A stretch of DNA of 64,000 nt from Anabaena sphaerica FACHB-251 (GCF_014696825.1 NZ_JACJQU010000009.1:62001-126000), one strand, 5' to 3'; positions 9,376-20,857 are shown, counted from the stretch's first letter. Notes: a model not told the origin generated them from the sequence alone. Numbers and translations are program-made.

Positions 9376-9828
9376 ATGAGTCATCATCTACCCAACACCA
9401 GGATACCAGCCCCGTGTATTGTGAACACTGGCGTAATTGTGAATAAGCTCGACATCCGCCGACTGCTGACTGATTTAGGTCGAGTCCACTACATCTACAC
9501 CCAAGAAAACAAGCTACTGAGCGAGGGTGACGGAGATGTGATGGAAGTATTTACCCATCCGCAAAGGTCTACATTAGTCGCCAACAATGCTCTATATCTG
9601 AATATATATAGTTTTGACTATCTAGAACTAAAACAATCGCCCCAACAGGAAACATACTTTGATTTAATCCAAGAAGAGTTTTGTTTGCGCCTGATTCCCC
9701 TTTCTACACCCTTGCAGGAACGATGCGATCGCCAATTTAATGCCGGAGCTATAGAAGCTATGATGGAGCAGGTGCTATCAGCTAGATGGGATGCAGAAAT
9801 TGATGATGATTGTTCTGATTGCTTTTAA
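9376..9828 (+). CDS. Conserved cyanobacterial protein of unknown function
   Basis: 150 residues from the ATG at 9376; the frame extends back to a TTG at 9325 with no obvious merit. It is soluble and acidic, with a DDDCSDCF C-terminus containing a CxxC-like pair. It looks like a compact alpha/beta domain (VNKLDIRRLLTDLGRVHYIY). I do not recognise a characterised family. It lies between cobS (divergent) and tgt (same strand, 134 bp away) and could be co-transcribed with tgt. Confidence 0.65.
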   Translation: MSHHLPNTRIPAPCIVNTGVIVNKLDIRRLLTDLGRVHYIYTQENKLLSEGDGDVMEVFTHPQRSTLVANNALYLNIYSFDYLELKQSPQQETYFDLIQEEFCLRLIPLSTPLQERCDRQFNAGAIEAMMEQVLSARWDAEIDDDCSDCF

Positions 9829-9959
9829 CTTAAAAATAATATACCCACTGGAGCGGTAGTATATAGCAGGGTCTGACCCCTAATCACTGGGTACTAGGTA
9901 CTAGGAATTGTAACTTAGGAAAAAATCTAACCCAATGGCCAATGACTAATGACAGATGA

Positions 9960-11155
<1,196 letters not shown>

Positions 11156-11232
11156 ACTGACTAATTACCAAACCATGTTAAGATACTTCTCAATTATGAA
11201 AGCTGTGTTGGATTAGGTGGATATAAACAAAC

Positions 11233-11370
11233 ATGGAAGCCGCACTTTTATTAGCAAAACTGCCTGAAGCTTACCAAATCTTCGACCCCTTGGTAGATGT
11301 TCTCCCTGTAATTCCTGTTTTCTTCTTGTTGCTTGCTTTCGTTTGGCAAGCAGCCGTTGGTTTCAGGTAA
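11233..11370 (+). CDS. psbK: Photosystem II reaction centre protein K (PsbK)
   Basis: A 45-residue small gene. The mature region [20 protein letters not shown] is the conserved PsbK sequence, followed by a single membrane span and the terminal WQAAVGFR. The preceding MEAALLLA is the short cleaved leader. PsbK is a low-mass subunit of photosystem II near CP43. Its position directly after tgt supports the call. A hairpin terminator follows. Confidence 0.96.
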
Positions 11371-11392
11371 ATTAATCTATCATGATTTTGGT

Positions 11393-11423
11393 GGACAGGT
11401 ATTATACACCTGTCCTATTTTTT
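11393..11423 (+). terminator. Intrinsic terminator after psbK
   Basis: A perfect 8-bp stem GGACAGGT/ACCTGTCC with a 7-nt loop, followed by TATTTTTTG. It lies 22 nt after the psbK stop and separates psbK from the ferredoxin gene. Confidence 0.8.
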
Positions 11424-11552
11424 GTGACATTATCTTCTCTAAAATTTGTATTTCTTAATATTTTGCAATAAATTCATTTAATTAAGTAAAATAATGTAAC
11501 GAGCTTGACCAATAATAAGCCAAAAGCCACACTTGCACTCAGAAAGGAATCG

Positions 11553-11852
11553 ATGATGGGAAATATCAAATTTGTCAAAGAGAATAAAGAAGTAGTGGCG
11601 GCAGACGGTGCCAACCTCCGACTCAAAGCAATGGAAAATGGTATTGATATTTATAAAGTCTGGGGAAAAATGACCAACTGCGGTGGTTACGGACAATGTG
11701 CCACTTGTATTGTCGAAATAGTGGAAGGACTGGAAAACCTATCACCCCGCACCGATGTAGAAAAGCGAAAGTTTAAGAACAAGCCAGATAACTATCGCCT
11801 AGCCTGTCAAACCCTAGTTAACGGACCTATTAGTGTCCGTACCAAACCTTAA
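11553..11852 (+). CDS. [2Fe-2S] ferredoxin-like protein
   Basis: 99 residues from the ATG at 11553, which has AAAGGA just upstream. The frame runs back to 11505, but those 16 residues are not family-like. Cysteines C43, C49, C52 ([10 protein letters not shown]) and C85 (LACQT) form the plant-type/adrenodoxin-like [2Fe-2S] ligand set. The spacing (C-x5-C-x2-C) differs from photosynthetic PetF (C-x4-C-x2-C), so this is probably a specialised electron carrier. It lies between psbK and psbM, a conserved neighbourhood in cyanobacteria. The redox partner is unknown. Confidence 0.85.
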   Translation: MMGNIKFVKENKEVVAADGANLRLKAMENGIDIYKVWGKMTNCGGYGQCATCIVEIVEGLENLSPRTDVEKRKFKNKPDNYRLACQTLVNGPISVRTKP

Positions 11853-11969
11853 GTTTGTGGAACTAAAGCTTAGTATTTGCACAAGCAGAAAATTTGAGAT
11901 AACTCTGTCGTCGATGATGCTATTCTAAAACTGTTGACTAGAAATCAATTATAGAGAGGCTATCTTGCC

Positions 11970-12083
11970 ATGCAAGTTAATGACCTGGGGTTCGTAGCAA
12001 GCATTTTATTTGTGCTTGTTCCTGCCGTGTTTTTATTAATTCTTTACATCCAAACTGCCAGCCGCGAAGGTGGAAAAAACTAA
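11970..12083 (+). CDS. psbM: Photosystem II reaction centre protein M (PsbM)
   Basis: A 37-residue single-span thylakoid protein beginning [18 protein letters not shown] and ending [12 protein letters not shown], which is the conserved PsbM sequence. PsbM sits at the photosystem II dimer interface. AGAGAGG about 12 nt upstream may be the ribosome-binding site. A strong hairpin terminator follows within 25 nt. Confidence 0.96.
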   Translation: MQVNDLGFVASILFVLVPAVFLLILYIQTASREGGKN

Positions 12084-12106
12084 TAGTTTGGTGATAAAAT
12101 AAAAAG

Positions 12107-12135
12107 CCTCTGCACCACTGGTGGAGAGGGTTTTT
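12107..12135 (+). terminator. Intrinsic terminator after psbM
   Basis: CCTCT-G-CACC pairs with GGTG-G-AGAGG (one internal G-G mismatch), followed by GTTTTTATTT. It is positioned to end the psbM transcript. Confidence 0.85.
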
Positions 12136-12205
12136 ATTTGGGAGGAGGCAGGAGGCAGGAAGCTGGAGTTTTGCAATTCTGAATTGATTTGTCCCCAGTC
12201 CTAAT

Positions 12206-13057
12206 TTATGCTACTGTCCGTACTAACAAGACTGGACAAGTCCCATTAACTCGCACGTAGTCAGACAAAGAAGCACCAATAAGTCGGTCTAAATCAACAA
12301 AACTCTTAGCAATAGATGGACGACGATCTGGAGAACCCAGCACTAATAAGTCTATATTCAGTTCTTCAGCTAAACGGCAAATTTCTTCTCCAGGTTTACC
12401 ACTGCTAGTTACACAACGCACAGGAATACCTAGTTTCTCAGCTTCCGCAACGGCATTTCCTAAAACCGAATTTTTTTCTGGCTTGATATCAGTGATTCCT
12501 GATAATTTGCCGCCTAAATCTGTATTGATATTACCCAAAATTAACTGGCCGCCTGTTACGCCTCTGAGTAAAAATAAAGCTAAATTCAAGCAATTTTTAG
12601 CTGCATCAGAATTATCCATGGCCACCATAATGCGCTTAATTCTTTTGACATAAATGTCATCTTTAACCAGCAACATCGGACGAGAAGATAACTGGAAAAC
12701 ATACTGACTGACAGAGTTAGCTAAAATTGATTGTAGCCGCTTCAGTCCTCGTGAACCCATAATTATCAAGTCTGCATCCATTTCATCAGCTACTTGACAA
12801 ACCACATCTTTGGGATCACCTTGTCGTAAAATAGAAGAAACGCGGCTAGGATCTAAATCTAAAGACTGAATCGCATTAGCTAGAATTTTACCACCTTCTT
12901 CCCATTTATCTGTCATTGCAGCCGCAGTGCTTTGTGGGGGTACAACGTGCAGCACTGTAACTTTTGCAGATTGGATAGATGGCATTTCTTTCAATGTCTT
13001 CATCATTTCTTCTGCGTGTCCTAGTCCAGAGACAGCCAGCAAAATTTTTTGTATCAT
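12206..13057 (-). CDS. Tandem universal stress protein (UspA family)
   Basis: 283 residues made of two Usp domains. The first (~1-140) has the ATP-binding pattern IIMGSRGLKRLQSILANSVS. The second (~145-280) has VLGSPDRR and ends NGTCPVLLVRT. Soluble, no membrane segment. Usp proteins are induced by starvation and other stresses; the first domain keeps the G-x2-G-x9-G-(S/N) type motif, so nucleotide binding is plausible there. The second domain's loop is altered and may not bind. Monocistronic, with a long AT-rich upstream region. Confidence 0.85.
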   Translation of the reverse strand: MIQKILLAVSGLGHAEEMMKTLKEMPSIQSAKVTVLHVVPPQSTAAAMTDKWEEGGKILANAIQSLDLDPSRVSSILRQGDPKDVVCQVADEMDADLIIMGSRGLKRLQSILANSVSQYVFQLSSRPMLLVKDDIYVKRIKRIMVAMDNSDAAKNCLNLALFLLRGVTGGQLILGNINTDLGGKLSGITDIKPEKNSVLGNAVAEAEKLGIPVRCVTSSGKPGEEICRLAEELNIDLLVLGSPDRRPSIAKSFVDLDRLIGASLSDYVRVNGTCPVLLVRTVA

Positions 13058-13998
13058 CGTCCGTACTTGTTCTTAAGGTTTCTGTGGGTTGTGCTGCTAG
13101 TACTGAGCATCAGAACTGATGTTCTCAACTGCGCTCAAAAAACTAGTCAGTAAATAGGCACAAATTAACTTTAGTTATTAGTTTTTAGTTATTAGTCTTT
13201 AGTCATTACAACTAAAATTAACCAATAAGCAAAAAGCTAATAAAACTTTAAGTTTGTTTGCGCTTAGTTACTTAAAATTGCAACTAGGCTTTCGATAGAT
13301 TAAGCATACTCTCAATTTAGCCTAATAAACTTTACGAAATGTGATGTTAGTTATGATTTTTAATCTATATTTATTTTTTTTAATTAGAAATTAGTTAAGA
13401 ATTCTTAAAAATAATCAAATTTTATTAGGTTTAGAATAACTACACAATTTGTGAAATTAAATTATGCTTTACAGAAAATTTAACTTTAATTAATTTAATT
13501 ATAAAGTCTGATGCTAATCATAAATAAATTTTAAATAGCAGATTTTCACCTTGAAGTGGCTCCCAACAACGAATAGGCAAGAGGGTGAGTACAGGGAGAC
13601 AAATTTTGGTAACGTAATTTATTTTCCCACAGTTGAATATAGAAATTTTCGATATCACCTGTGATTGATGATGATAATGGATACCCGTAGTAACATCGAA
13701 TCTACTCCGAAGTTTTTGCTCTTATCAAAATAAGATGCTATAAATATCACGTAGGTGCAACCCTAATTACAACATACAGCGGATTTCATCTGAGTGAGGT
13801 AAAATCATAGCGAGTAAGATGCCTGCGCCACGAGAGTTTTTATTATTCCTGTTTGTACCTCATTTACCTGCAATCTGCTGTAGTTGCTCATAGAGTGGTA
13901 CACAAGAGCGGGCAACATACCCACATTATAAGGGTTTTAACATTAATATCTGTACCTCATGTACCTGTAATATGCTGTAAATATTTGAAGTTGAGTAT
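13058..13998. other. Long AT-rich intergenic region with repeats
   Basis: No gene is seen in about 940 bases. It holds a heptamer-like tract (TTATTAGTTTTTAG units, ~13170-13212), a very AT-rich stretch (~13300-13540) and, at 13775-13979, copies of a ~29-bp dispersed repeat. The Usp promoter should lie at the left end and that of the CHAT gene at the right. Confidence 0.6.
13775..13979. repeat. Dispersed ~29-bp repeat, three local copies
   Basis: TGTACCTCATTTACCTGCAA... at 13854-13882 and a similar copy at 13951-13979 are in direct orientation. A degenerate inverted copy starts TACAGCGGATTTCATC at 13775. A fourth copy (TACAGCATATTGAAGG...) is at 17478-17502. The inverted pair 13775/13882 could be the ends of a ~108-bp miniature element. 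Confidence 0.55.
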
Positions 13999-14043
13999 TT
14001 GGAAGTTTCTATTCCCCATTCCCTAAACAATAGGCTAATACAA

Positions 14044-17000
14044 ATGCGTTTAATTGTTGCAACTTTACTGATTTCTTTAGGTTCTCCATATTTTATTTTT
14101 TCCCATTCCCAAACACTTCTAGCACAAGCACCAACTACAACATCTGAAGAAGAAATTACAAAAGCAATTACTTTAAATAGTCAAGGCGAAGGAATTGTTT
14201 ATAAAGACTTAGTTAGCTTAGATGAATTAAACGCAGGTTTAGAAATATTCCAGCAAGCGTTAACTATCTTCAAAAAATACAAAGCCACAGCCGGAGAAGC
14301 TAACAGTCTGCTTAATATTGGTTATGTGTATTTGCAAAAAGGAGAATATCAAAAAGCATTGGATTTTTTGCAACCAGCTTTAGCTATTCGTCGCAAAAAT
14401 AGGGACAGAGAAAATGAATGGATACCCCTTTCTTACATAGCAGAAACTTATGTTAATTTGAATAATTATTCAAAAGCACTGGATTTTTATCAACCAGCTT
14501 TAGCTATTCTCCGAGAAATTAAAACTGCAAATCCCAAGGGATACAGCTATGCTAACAGTGAAAAAACCTTGCTGTCTGATATTGGTGCTGTTTATTTCCG
14601 TTCGGGACGATATCAAAAAGCGTTGGATTTTTATCAACAAAATTTAGTAATGCAAAAAGCAGATAATGATCGCATTAGTAGCGCCGAAATAATGAATAAT
14701 ATTGGTGTAGTTTACTTGAATTTGGGTAACTATGCTGAAGCATTAGATAATTATCAACAAGCTTTAAATACGGTTCAAGATTTTTGCTACAAAGAAAAAT
14801 TGACTTGTTATCTGGGTTTAGAAGCAGCAATTTTGAATAATGTCTCAGGAGTTTATTTTAACTTAGGTCAATATCAAAAAGCCTTAGAATCATTAGAAAA
14901 ATCAGCAGCTATTTACAAAAGGATTAACAACAGTGAATATAAAAATGTAACTCAAAGAGACATAGAAATACTATATAGTGCTTTAGGATATAATCCCCAA
15001 GTTTTACAACAAATTAACAGTCGTGCTAATGTTGGTGATGCCTTTGGCAAAGATTCTTTTCAATTTCAAGGTGAAGCACTAAATCTTAGTAATATTGGAC
15101 AAATATATTTAGGATTAGGTAAGTATGATCAAGCTCTAAATGTATATCAACAAGCTTTAAAAATATACAAAGATAATAACTATAAATCAGGAATTGCTTT
15201 CACCTTAAATAATATCGGACGCATTTACCAAAACCAAGGTAAATATGACCAAGCCAAAGAGTTAAACCAACAGGCTTTAACTAATTATCGAGAAATTGGA
15301 GATAGGACAGGTGAAGGGGTAACAATTAGTAATTTAGGACAAGTTTACCAACAACAAAAGCAGGATGCTCAAGCTTTAGAATTATATCAACAAGCCTTAG
15401 CCATACATCGAGAAGTTAGTGATAAAGTGAGTGAATCTGCAACCCTAAAATTTATGGGTGATGTGCTATCTACTCAAAAGCAACCACAACTAGCGATCGC
15501 ATTTTACAAACAATCAGTAAATATCACAGAAAGCATCCGCCAAAACCTGCGCCTCATTCCCACAAATATCCAAAAGTCTTATACAGAAACCGTCTCAGAA
15601 AGATATCGAAAACTTGCAGATTTATTATTGCAACAAAATCGTCCCGCAGAAGCGCAAGAAGTTTTAGATTTACTGAAAATTCAAGAAGTAACTGATTTCA
15701 TGGGTGATAGTCAAAGAAGTCCTTCAAAAACCAATAATATATCTAACAATAACCAAAGAAGTCCCGAAAAAATAACAACCACTTCCACAGTAACAGTCCC
15801 GCTCAAACCCCAAGAACAAGAAATTAGTCAAAAATATAGTGCTATTCAAGACAAAGCTATATCCTTGGGTAAAGAACTTACAAACCTGCGGAAAATTCCT
15901 CAAAAAAATCGCACTGCAACCCAAGAAAAACGCATTTCTGAATTAGTGAAACTAGAACAAACAATTACAGCCGAATTTAATAAATTTAGCAAAAGTCCAT
16001 CTGTAGTTTCATTAGTTCAGCAATTATCTGTCAGCACAGGACAGGAAAACATCAACTTACGTCAACTTAACTCCATTCGAGATAATTTAAGGCAATTAAA
16101 CCAAAAAGCAGTATTACTTTATCCCTTGGTTTTAGATGATCGATTAGAATTAGTCATAGTTAGTGCAGATGCACCACCCATTCATCGTACAGTACAAATT
16201 AAAAAAACAGAATTAAATCAACTAATTACAGAATTTAGGCAAAGCATAACTAATCCCCGCAAGAGTGCCAAAGAAACAGCCAATAAATTATACAATTATC
16301 TTATTAAACCCATAGAAAATGACCTCAAACAAGCTGACGCAAAAGCTATCATTTATGCGCCCGATGACCGATTAAGATATATTCCCTTAGCAGGATTATA
16401 TGATGGAAAGAATTGGTTAGCACAGAGATTTATTATCAATAATATCACCTCTGCAAGTTTGACCAAATTAGATAACAAACCTCAAAAAAATCTGCACACC
16501 TTGGCAGCAGCTTTTACAAAAGGAAAATATACCGTCAAGTTGGGAAGCGAACGTCAAGCAGAATTTAGCGGTTTAGAATTCGCCAAAGTGGAAGTAGAAA
16601 ATCTAGCTAAAACAATTCCAGGGACAAAAATACTATTAGATAATGAATTTACTCCTAAAATTACAATTCCCCAGATGAATGATTATAAAATCGTACATTT
16701 GGCAACACATGGACTACTTGTGAGTGGTGAACCAGAAAATTCATTTATTATCTTTGGAGATGGAGATAAAGCAACCCTGCGAGATATTGAAAATTGGTCT
16801 TTGCCAAATGTAGATTTAGTAGTTTTGAGTGCTTGTCAAACAGGCTTAGGTGAAAAATTAGGTAATGGGCAAGAAATTCTGGGTTTAGGATATCAGATCC
16901 AACTCACAGGTGCAAAAGCCTCTGTAGCTTCTTTATGGAGTGTTTCTGATGGGGGAACACAAGCCTTAATGAATGAATTTTATCAAGTATTAAAAGTAGG

Positions 17001-17124
17001 GAACGTCACCAAAGCAGAAGCATTACACAAAGCCCAACTTGCCTTATTAACTGACAGCAATAAAAGTGAATTCACACATCCTTATTATTGGGCAGCATTT
17101 ATTTTAATTGGCAATGGTTTGTAA
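14044..17124 (+). CDS. Secreted TPR-CHAT protein (caspase-like peptidase family)
   Basis: 1026 residues from the ATG at 14044, which gives a clear signal peptide ending near LLAQA; a TTG at 13999 would add 15 residues. About nine TPR units (ALDFYQPAL, ALNVYQQAL, ALELYQQAL) occupy ~50-470. A Lys/Gln-rich linker follows, and then the C-terminal CHAT domain with HLATHG (His889) and LSACQTG (Cys931). CHAT is a caspase/separase-like cysteine peptidase fold, and both catalytic residues are present. The TPR part probably recruits the substrate. Export to the periplasm is predicted from the signal peptide. The target is unknown. Similar proteins are numerous in filamentous cyanobacteria. Confidence 0.85.
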   Translation: MRLIVATLLISLGSPYFIFSHSQTLLAQAPTTTSEEEITKAITLNSQGEGIVYKDLVSLDELNAGLEIFQQALTIFKKYKATAGEANSLLNIGYVYLQKGEYQKALDFLQPALAIRRKNRDRENEWIPLSYIAETYVNLNNYSKALDFYQPALAILREIKTANPKGYSYANSEKTLLSDIGAVYFRSGRYQKALDFYQQNLVMQKADNDRISSAEIMNNIGVVYLNLGNYAEALDNYQQALNTVQDFCYKEKLTCYLGLEAAILNNVSGVYFNLGQYQKALESLEKSAAIYKRINNSEYKNVTQRDIEILYSALGYNPQVLQQINSRANVGDAFGKDSFQFQGEALNLSNIGQIYLGLGKYDQALNVYQQALKIYKDNNYKSGIAFTLNNIGRIYQNQGKYDQAKELNQQALTNYREIGDRTGEGVTISNLGQVYQQQKQDAQALELYQQALAIHREVSDKVSESATLKFMGDVLSTQKQPQLAIAFYKQSVNITESIRQNLRLIPTNIQKSYTETVSERYRKLADLLLQQNRPAEAQEVLDLLKIQEVTDFMGDSQRSPSKTNNISNNNQRSPEKITTTSTVTVPLKPQEQEISQKYSAIQDKAISLGKELTNLRKIPQKNRTATQEKRISELVKLEQTITAEFNKFSKSPSVVSLVQQLSVSTGQENINLRQLNSIRDNLRQLNQKAVLLYPLVLDDRLELVIVSADAPPIHRTVQIKKTELNQLITEFRQSITNPRKSAKETANKLYNYLIKPIENDLKQADAKAIIYAPDDRLRYIPLAGLYDGKNWLAQRFIINNITSASLTKLDNKPQKNLHTLAAAFTKGKYTVKLGSERQAEFSGLEFAKVEVENLAKTIPGTKILLDNEFTPKITIPQMNDYKIVHLATHGLLVSGEPENSFIIFGDGDKATLRDIENWSLPNVDLVVLSACQTGLGEKLGNGQEILGLGYQIQLTGAKASVASLWSVSDGGTQALMNEFYQVLKVGNVTKAEALHKAQLALLTDSNKSEFTHPYYWAAFILIGNGL

Positions 17125-17661
17125 ATAGTCAGTAAGTAAGTGGGCGTTAAAAAATATAATATAAACCTAACCCCCCAACCCCCTTCCCTGCTAGGGAAGG
17201 GGGAGTCAAAGCCTCTCTCCTGGTAGGGGAGAGGTTTGGAGAGAGGTTTTATATTTAATTGTGCCAAGTTACTTAGTAGTATGAGAAAGTCGGGTTGACC
17301 CAAGGAAACCCAACGTTCAATACTGTTCGGTTAAGGATTTTTGTAGGTTGGGTTGAACAAAGTGAAACCCAACAAACCCTTGTAAATGTTGGGTTTCATT
17401 CCTCAACCCAACCTACATAATTTCATTTTTTGAGCTTAACCGACAAGTATTGACCCAACGTTACTAAAGATTTTAAATACAGCATATTGAAGGTAAATGA
17501 GGCTTCCGTGAGCCTCAGCCGATAGCTTGGGTGGTGTAGCCATACGGTACAAATGTTAATTACAAAGCCTTGCGGACATGGCTGCGCTTAGGGCGTAGCC
17601 TGCCGTTAGGTAGAAGCTGCGTACTTTTGTTGGGTTACGCGATCGCTAACCCAACCTACCT
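17125..17661. repeat. Repeat-filled gap between convergent genes
   Basis: Two strong hairpins: 17179-17189/17193-17203 (11 bp, CCCCCTTCCCT arm) and 17212-17220/17226-17234 (9 bp), followed by GGTTTTAT; these may end transcription from both sides. Next come GTAGGTTGGGTT units and their inverted partners (~17343-17416), a copy of the 13.8-kb repeat at 17478-17502, and small dispersed repeats with GCGTAGCC cores (~17535-17615). No gene. Confidence 0.65.
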
Positions 17662-19773
17662 CTAATTTTTGACAGCAGCCAACAAGCCATTATGCTTAAG
17701 TAAAGCAGTTGTACTCGGTTCCCGACCCCGGAAGGCTTGAAAAACTTCCATTGGGTGTTTACTACCACCCATAGCTAACACCGTATCTCGGTAACGCCTA
17801 CCAGTAGTGTGTATTGATTCTTCATCTTCTAAACCAGCTTCTTCAAAAGCAGCAAAAGCATCCGCACTCAGAACTTCTGCCCACTTATAGCTATAGTACC
17901 CAGCCGCATAACCACCTTCAAAAATGTGACCGAATGCACATAAAAAAGCATCTTCAGGCAGTGGTGGTAAAACAGTAGTAGTTTTAGCAATGCGTTGACG
18001 TACATCTACAGGAGTCTCATCACTACCAGGGCGATAATGGTAGTGTAGTTCCAGGTCTACACTGCTGAGGTGAACTTGGCGTAACATAGCCGAACCACTC
18101 ATGTAATTACGGGCTGCTAAAAGCTTTTGATAATAATGTTCTGGTAGTGGTTCCCCTGTTTGATAGTGTTTAGCCATACCAAACAAAGTCAAGCGATCAT
18201 AGCACCAGTTTTCCATAAATTGACTAGGCAATTCCACGGCATCCCATTCAACATTATTAATACCTGCCGCTCCAGTATAGTCCACCTTGGTGAGCATATG
18301 GTGTAAGCCATGTCCAAACTCGTGGAACAATGTTTCTACTTCATCAAAAGTCATCAAACTAGGCTTATCATCCACTGGGGGAGTTTGGTTACAAATCAAA
18401 TAAGCCACAGGTAAGCGGATATTAGTTACACCTCGTTCTGTAATTTTGCTACGATGAATACAAGCATCCATCCAAGCACCACCACGTTTTTCCGCAGGAC
18501 GACTGTAGGGGTCTAGATAAAAGTAGGCGATCGCATTACCGTATTTATCAGAGATTTTAAAATAACGTACATCCTCATGCCAAACTGGGGCTTGACCATC
18601 TGCTGGGGTAACAGTCACACCAAATAGCCGTTTAATCAGACCAAATAACCCATCTAGAACCTGGGGAAGAGGGAAATAAGGACGTAATTCCTCTTCAGTA
18701 AAAGCAAATTTTGCTTCTCTTTGACGTTCTGCCCAAAAGCTGATGTCCCAATGTTGCAAATTATCTGCTTCTACTGCTCCATGATATTTTGCAAAATATT
18801 TAAGTGCTTCTAAATCTTTAACAGCAGCATCATAACTAGCTTGGCGCAGTTCTTCTAACAGCTTTTCCACCGCTGGGACATTCTTAGCCATTTTACTAGC
18901 TAAACTGAGTTCGGCAAAATTTTCAAAGCCCAGTAACTCTGCCAGTTCTTGTCGTAACTGTAAAATACTTTCAATTAAAGGGTTGTTATTTAACTCCCCA
19001 GAGGAGGCACGGGTAATATAAGCTTTATATAATTTTTCCCGCAGATCCCGACGGGTACTGTGTTGCATAAAGGGAAAATAACTAGGAAAGTCTAATGTGA
19101 TATGCCAAGGTCCATTTTCTGGGGTGGCCTGTTCTTCCCCTGCGATCCGAGCAGCTTGGGCAGCTAAACTGAGTAAGCTGCTGGGTAAACCGTCGATTTC
19201 TTCTTTAGTTGTTAAAACCAAGCTAAAGGCTGTGGTAGCATCCAAAAGATGATTAGAAAACTGGGTAGCCAGTTCTGCTAACTGCATTTGAATAACATTA
19301 AAACGCTCTCTTGCTTCTCCTTCCAAACCCACACCAGACAACTTTGCATCCCTAATAGCTGCTTCAACAATGCGTTGCTGGGCTGATTCTAAGGTTTCCC
19401 AGGTATCACTAGCACGGAGGGCTTTAAAAGCCTTGTAGATAGGTTTGCTTTGTCCCAGGGTGTTAATAAACTGCACTACTTGTGGTTGAACCTTCTGATA
19501 TGCGATCCGTAAATCAGGACTATTTTGAACACCCATTAAATGGTTCAGTATACCCCAACTCCAATACAGCCTTTCTGTCAATTTTTCTAGAGGTTCTACT
19601 AAACCGCTCCAGGTAGGTTGTACATTAGCTTCTAATATAGCTAGTTGTTTATGTAATTCTGTTAACAAATGTTTAAATGCGGGTTCTACTTGCTCCGGTG
19701 TAATATCTGCAAATGGAGGTAGCCCAACGCCTTGGAGTAGGGGATTTTGAGAAATAGTAGCAGTTGCACTCAT
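17662..19773 (-). CDS. prlC: M3-family oligopeptidase A (PrlC-type)
   Basis: 703 residues, the usual length for oligopeptidase A/thimet-type zinc metallopeptidases. The helical N-terminal half leads to the catalytic motif FHEFGHGLHHML with His484, Glu485 and His488. The third ligand lies in the downstream NVEWDAVELPSQFMENW helix. It is cytosolic and degrades short peptides, including cleaved signal peptides. It converges with the CHAT gene and is divergent from the hydrolase at 20022. Confidence 0.92.
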   Translation of the reverse strand: MSATATISQNPLLQGVGLPPFADITPEQVEPAFKHLLTELHKQLAILEANVQPTWSGLVEPLEKLTERLYWSWGILNHLMGVQNSPDLRIAYQKVQPQVVQFINTLGQSKPIYKAFKALRASDTWETLESAQQRIVEAAIRDAKLSGVGLEGEARERFNVIQMQLAELATQFSNHLLDATTAFSLVLTTKEEIDGLPSSLLSLAAQAARIAGEEQATPENGPWHITLDFPSYFPFMQHSTRRDLREKLYKAYITRASSGELNNNPLIESILQLRQELAELLGFENFAELSLASKMAKNVPAVEKLLEELRQASYDAAVKDLEALKYFAKYHGAVEADNLQHWDISFWAERQREAKFAFTEEELRPYFPLPQVLDGLFGLIKRLFGVTVTPADGQAPVWHEDVRYFKISDKYGNAIAYFYLDPYSRPAEKRGGAWMDACIHRSKITERGVTNIRLPVAYLICNQTPPVDDKPSLMTFDEVETLFHEFGHGLHHMLTKVDYTGAAGINNVEWDAVELPSQFMENWCYDRLTLFGMAKHYQTGEPLPEHYYQKLLAARNYMSGSAMLRQVHLSSVDLELHYHYRPGSDETPVDVRQRIAKTTTVLPPLPEDAFLCAFGHIFEGGYAAGYYSYKWAEVLSADAFAAFEEAGLEDEESIHTTGRRYRDTVLAMGGSKHPMEVFQAFRGREPSTTALLKHNGLLAAVKN

Positions 19774-20021
19774 GGTTTTATGTTAGTAGCCAATCAATAG
19801 GCGGAACAACAATGACTTTTATTTATATAACTAATAATGTACCGTGACTACACAATTTAGCCTTGCTAGAATGGCATTCTTATCAATTCATAAAAATCAG
19901 CCAGAAAGCAGAAGCAAAATTTTTGCAGTAACTTATAAGGCATAGATAAGGCCTAGCTGGGTTTTTTGATGGTTTTCCATGGATAATTTACCATGATCAG
20001 TGTTTTACTATTTACAGCCTC

Positions 20022-20807
20022 ATGAAAATTCTCCTTTCTGTTCTGTTTACACCTGTAGTTGTGTTGCTAACTTCTACAGACGTACTAGGAGCCATTAGAA
20101 CAAAGACTATCGAATATAAACACGGCAACACAGTTTTAGAAGGTTATTTAGCTTATGATGACGCTATCAAGAGTAAGCGTCCAGGTGTGTTAGTGGTTCA
20201 TGAATGGAATGGCTTGCAGTCTTATGCCAAACAACGGACTGAGCAGTTAGCAAAGCTAGGTTATGTTGCTTTTGCTGCTGATATTTATGGTAAAGGCGTG
20301 AGACCCAAAAATGCTCAAGAGTCAGCAGCACAGTCTACAATTTATCGCCAGGATCGGAAATTATTAAGGGAACGCGCCAATGCAGGTTTAAAAGTTTTAA
20401 CTAATTTTTCTCTGACTGATAATAAACGCATTGCTGCTATTGGCTACTGTTTTGGTGGTGGTACAGTTTTAGAATTAGCTCGGAGTGGTGCGAATATCGC
20501 TGGTGTAGTTAGTTTTCATGGCAACCTCGACACCCCTAACCCGGAAGATGCGAAAAATATCAAAGCCAAGGTATTAGTTTTGCATGGTGCAGATGATCCT
20601 TTTGTGCCAAAAGAGCAACTTCAAGGTTTTGAAAATGAAATGCGTCAGGCTAGTGTAGACTGGCAATTAATATCTTATGGTGGTGCGGTTCATGCTTTCA
20701 CCAATCCAGTCTATAAAGGTGAAATCAAAGGCGCACTGTATGACAAAAAAGCAGATCAGCGTTCTTGGCAGGCTATGAGACAATTCTTTGCGGAAATCTT
20801 TCGTTAA
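20022..20807 (+). CDS. Exported dienelactone hydrolase-family protein
   Basis: 261 residues. An N-terminal hydrophobic leader (MKILLSVLFTPVVVLL) is probably a signal peptide. The rest is an alpha/beta hydrolase with HEWNG (oxyanion region), the nucleophile elbow GYCFGGG (Cys143), the acid in GADDPFVP, and the catalytic His in GGAVHAF. A Cys nucleophile is typical of dienelactone hydrolases. The natural substrate is unknown. The ATG start follows directly on the preceding GCCTC. A hairpin terminator follows. Confidence 0.85.
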   Translation: MKILLSVLFTPVVVLLTSTDVLGAIRTKTIEYKHGNTVLEGYLAYDDAIKSKRPGVLVVHEWNGLQSYAKQRTEQLAKLGYVAFAADIYGKGVRPKNAQESAAQSTIYRQDRKLLRERANAGLKVLTNFSLTDNKRIAAIGYCFGGGTVLELARSGANIAGVVSFHGNLDTPNPEDAKNIKAKVLVLHGADDPFVPKEQLQGFENEMRQASVDWQLISYGGAVHAFTNPVYKGEIKGALYDKKADQRSWQAMRQFFAEIFR

Positions 20808-20828
20808 AAATCTTTAGACCTCATCAAC

Positions 20829-20857
20829 AACCCGGTAGCTTGTCAAATCCGGGTTTT
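20829..20857 (+). terminator. Hairpin after dienelactone hydrolase gene
   Basis: AACCCGG/CCGGGTT stem with a 13-nt loop followed by TTTTG, 21 nt after the stop. Plausible intrinsic terminator. Confidence 0.6.
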
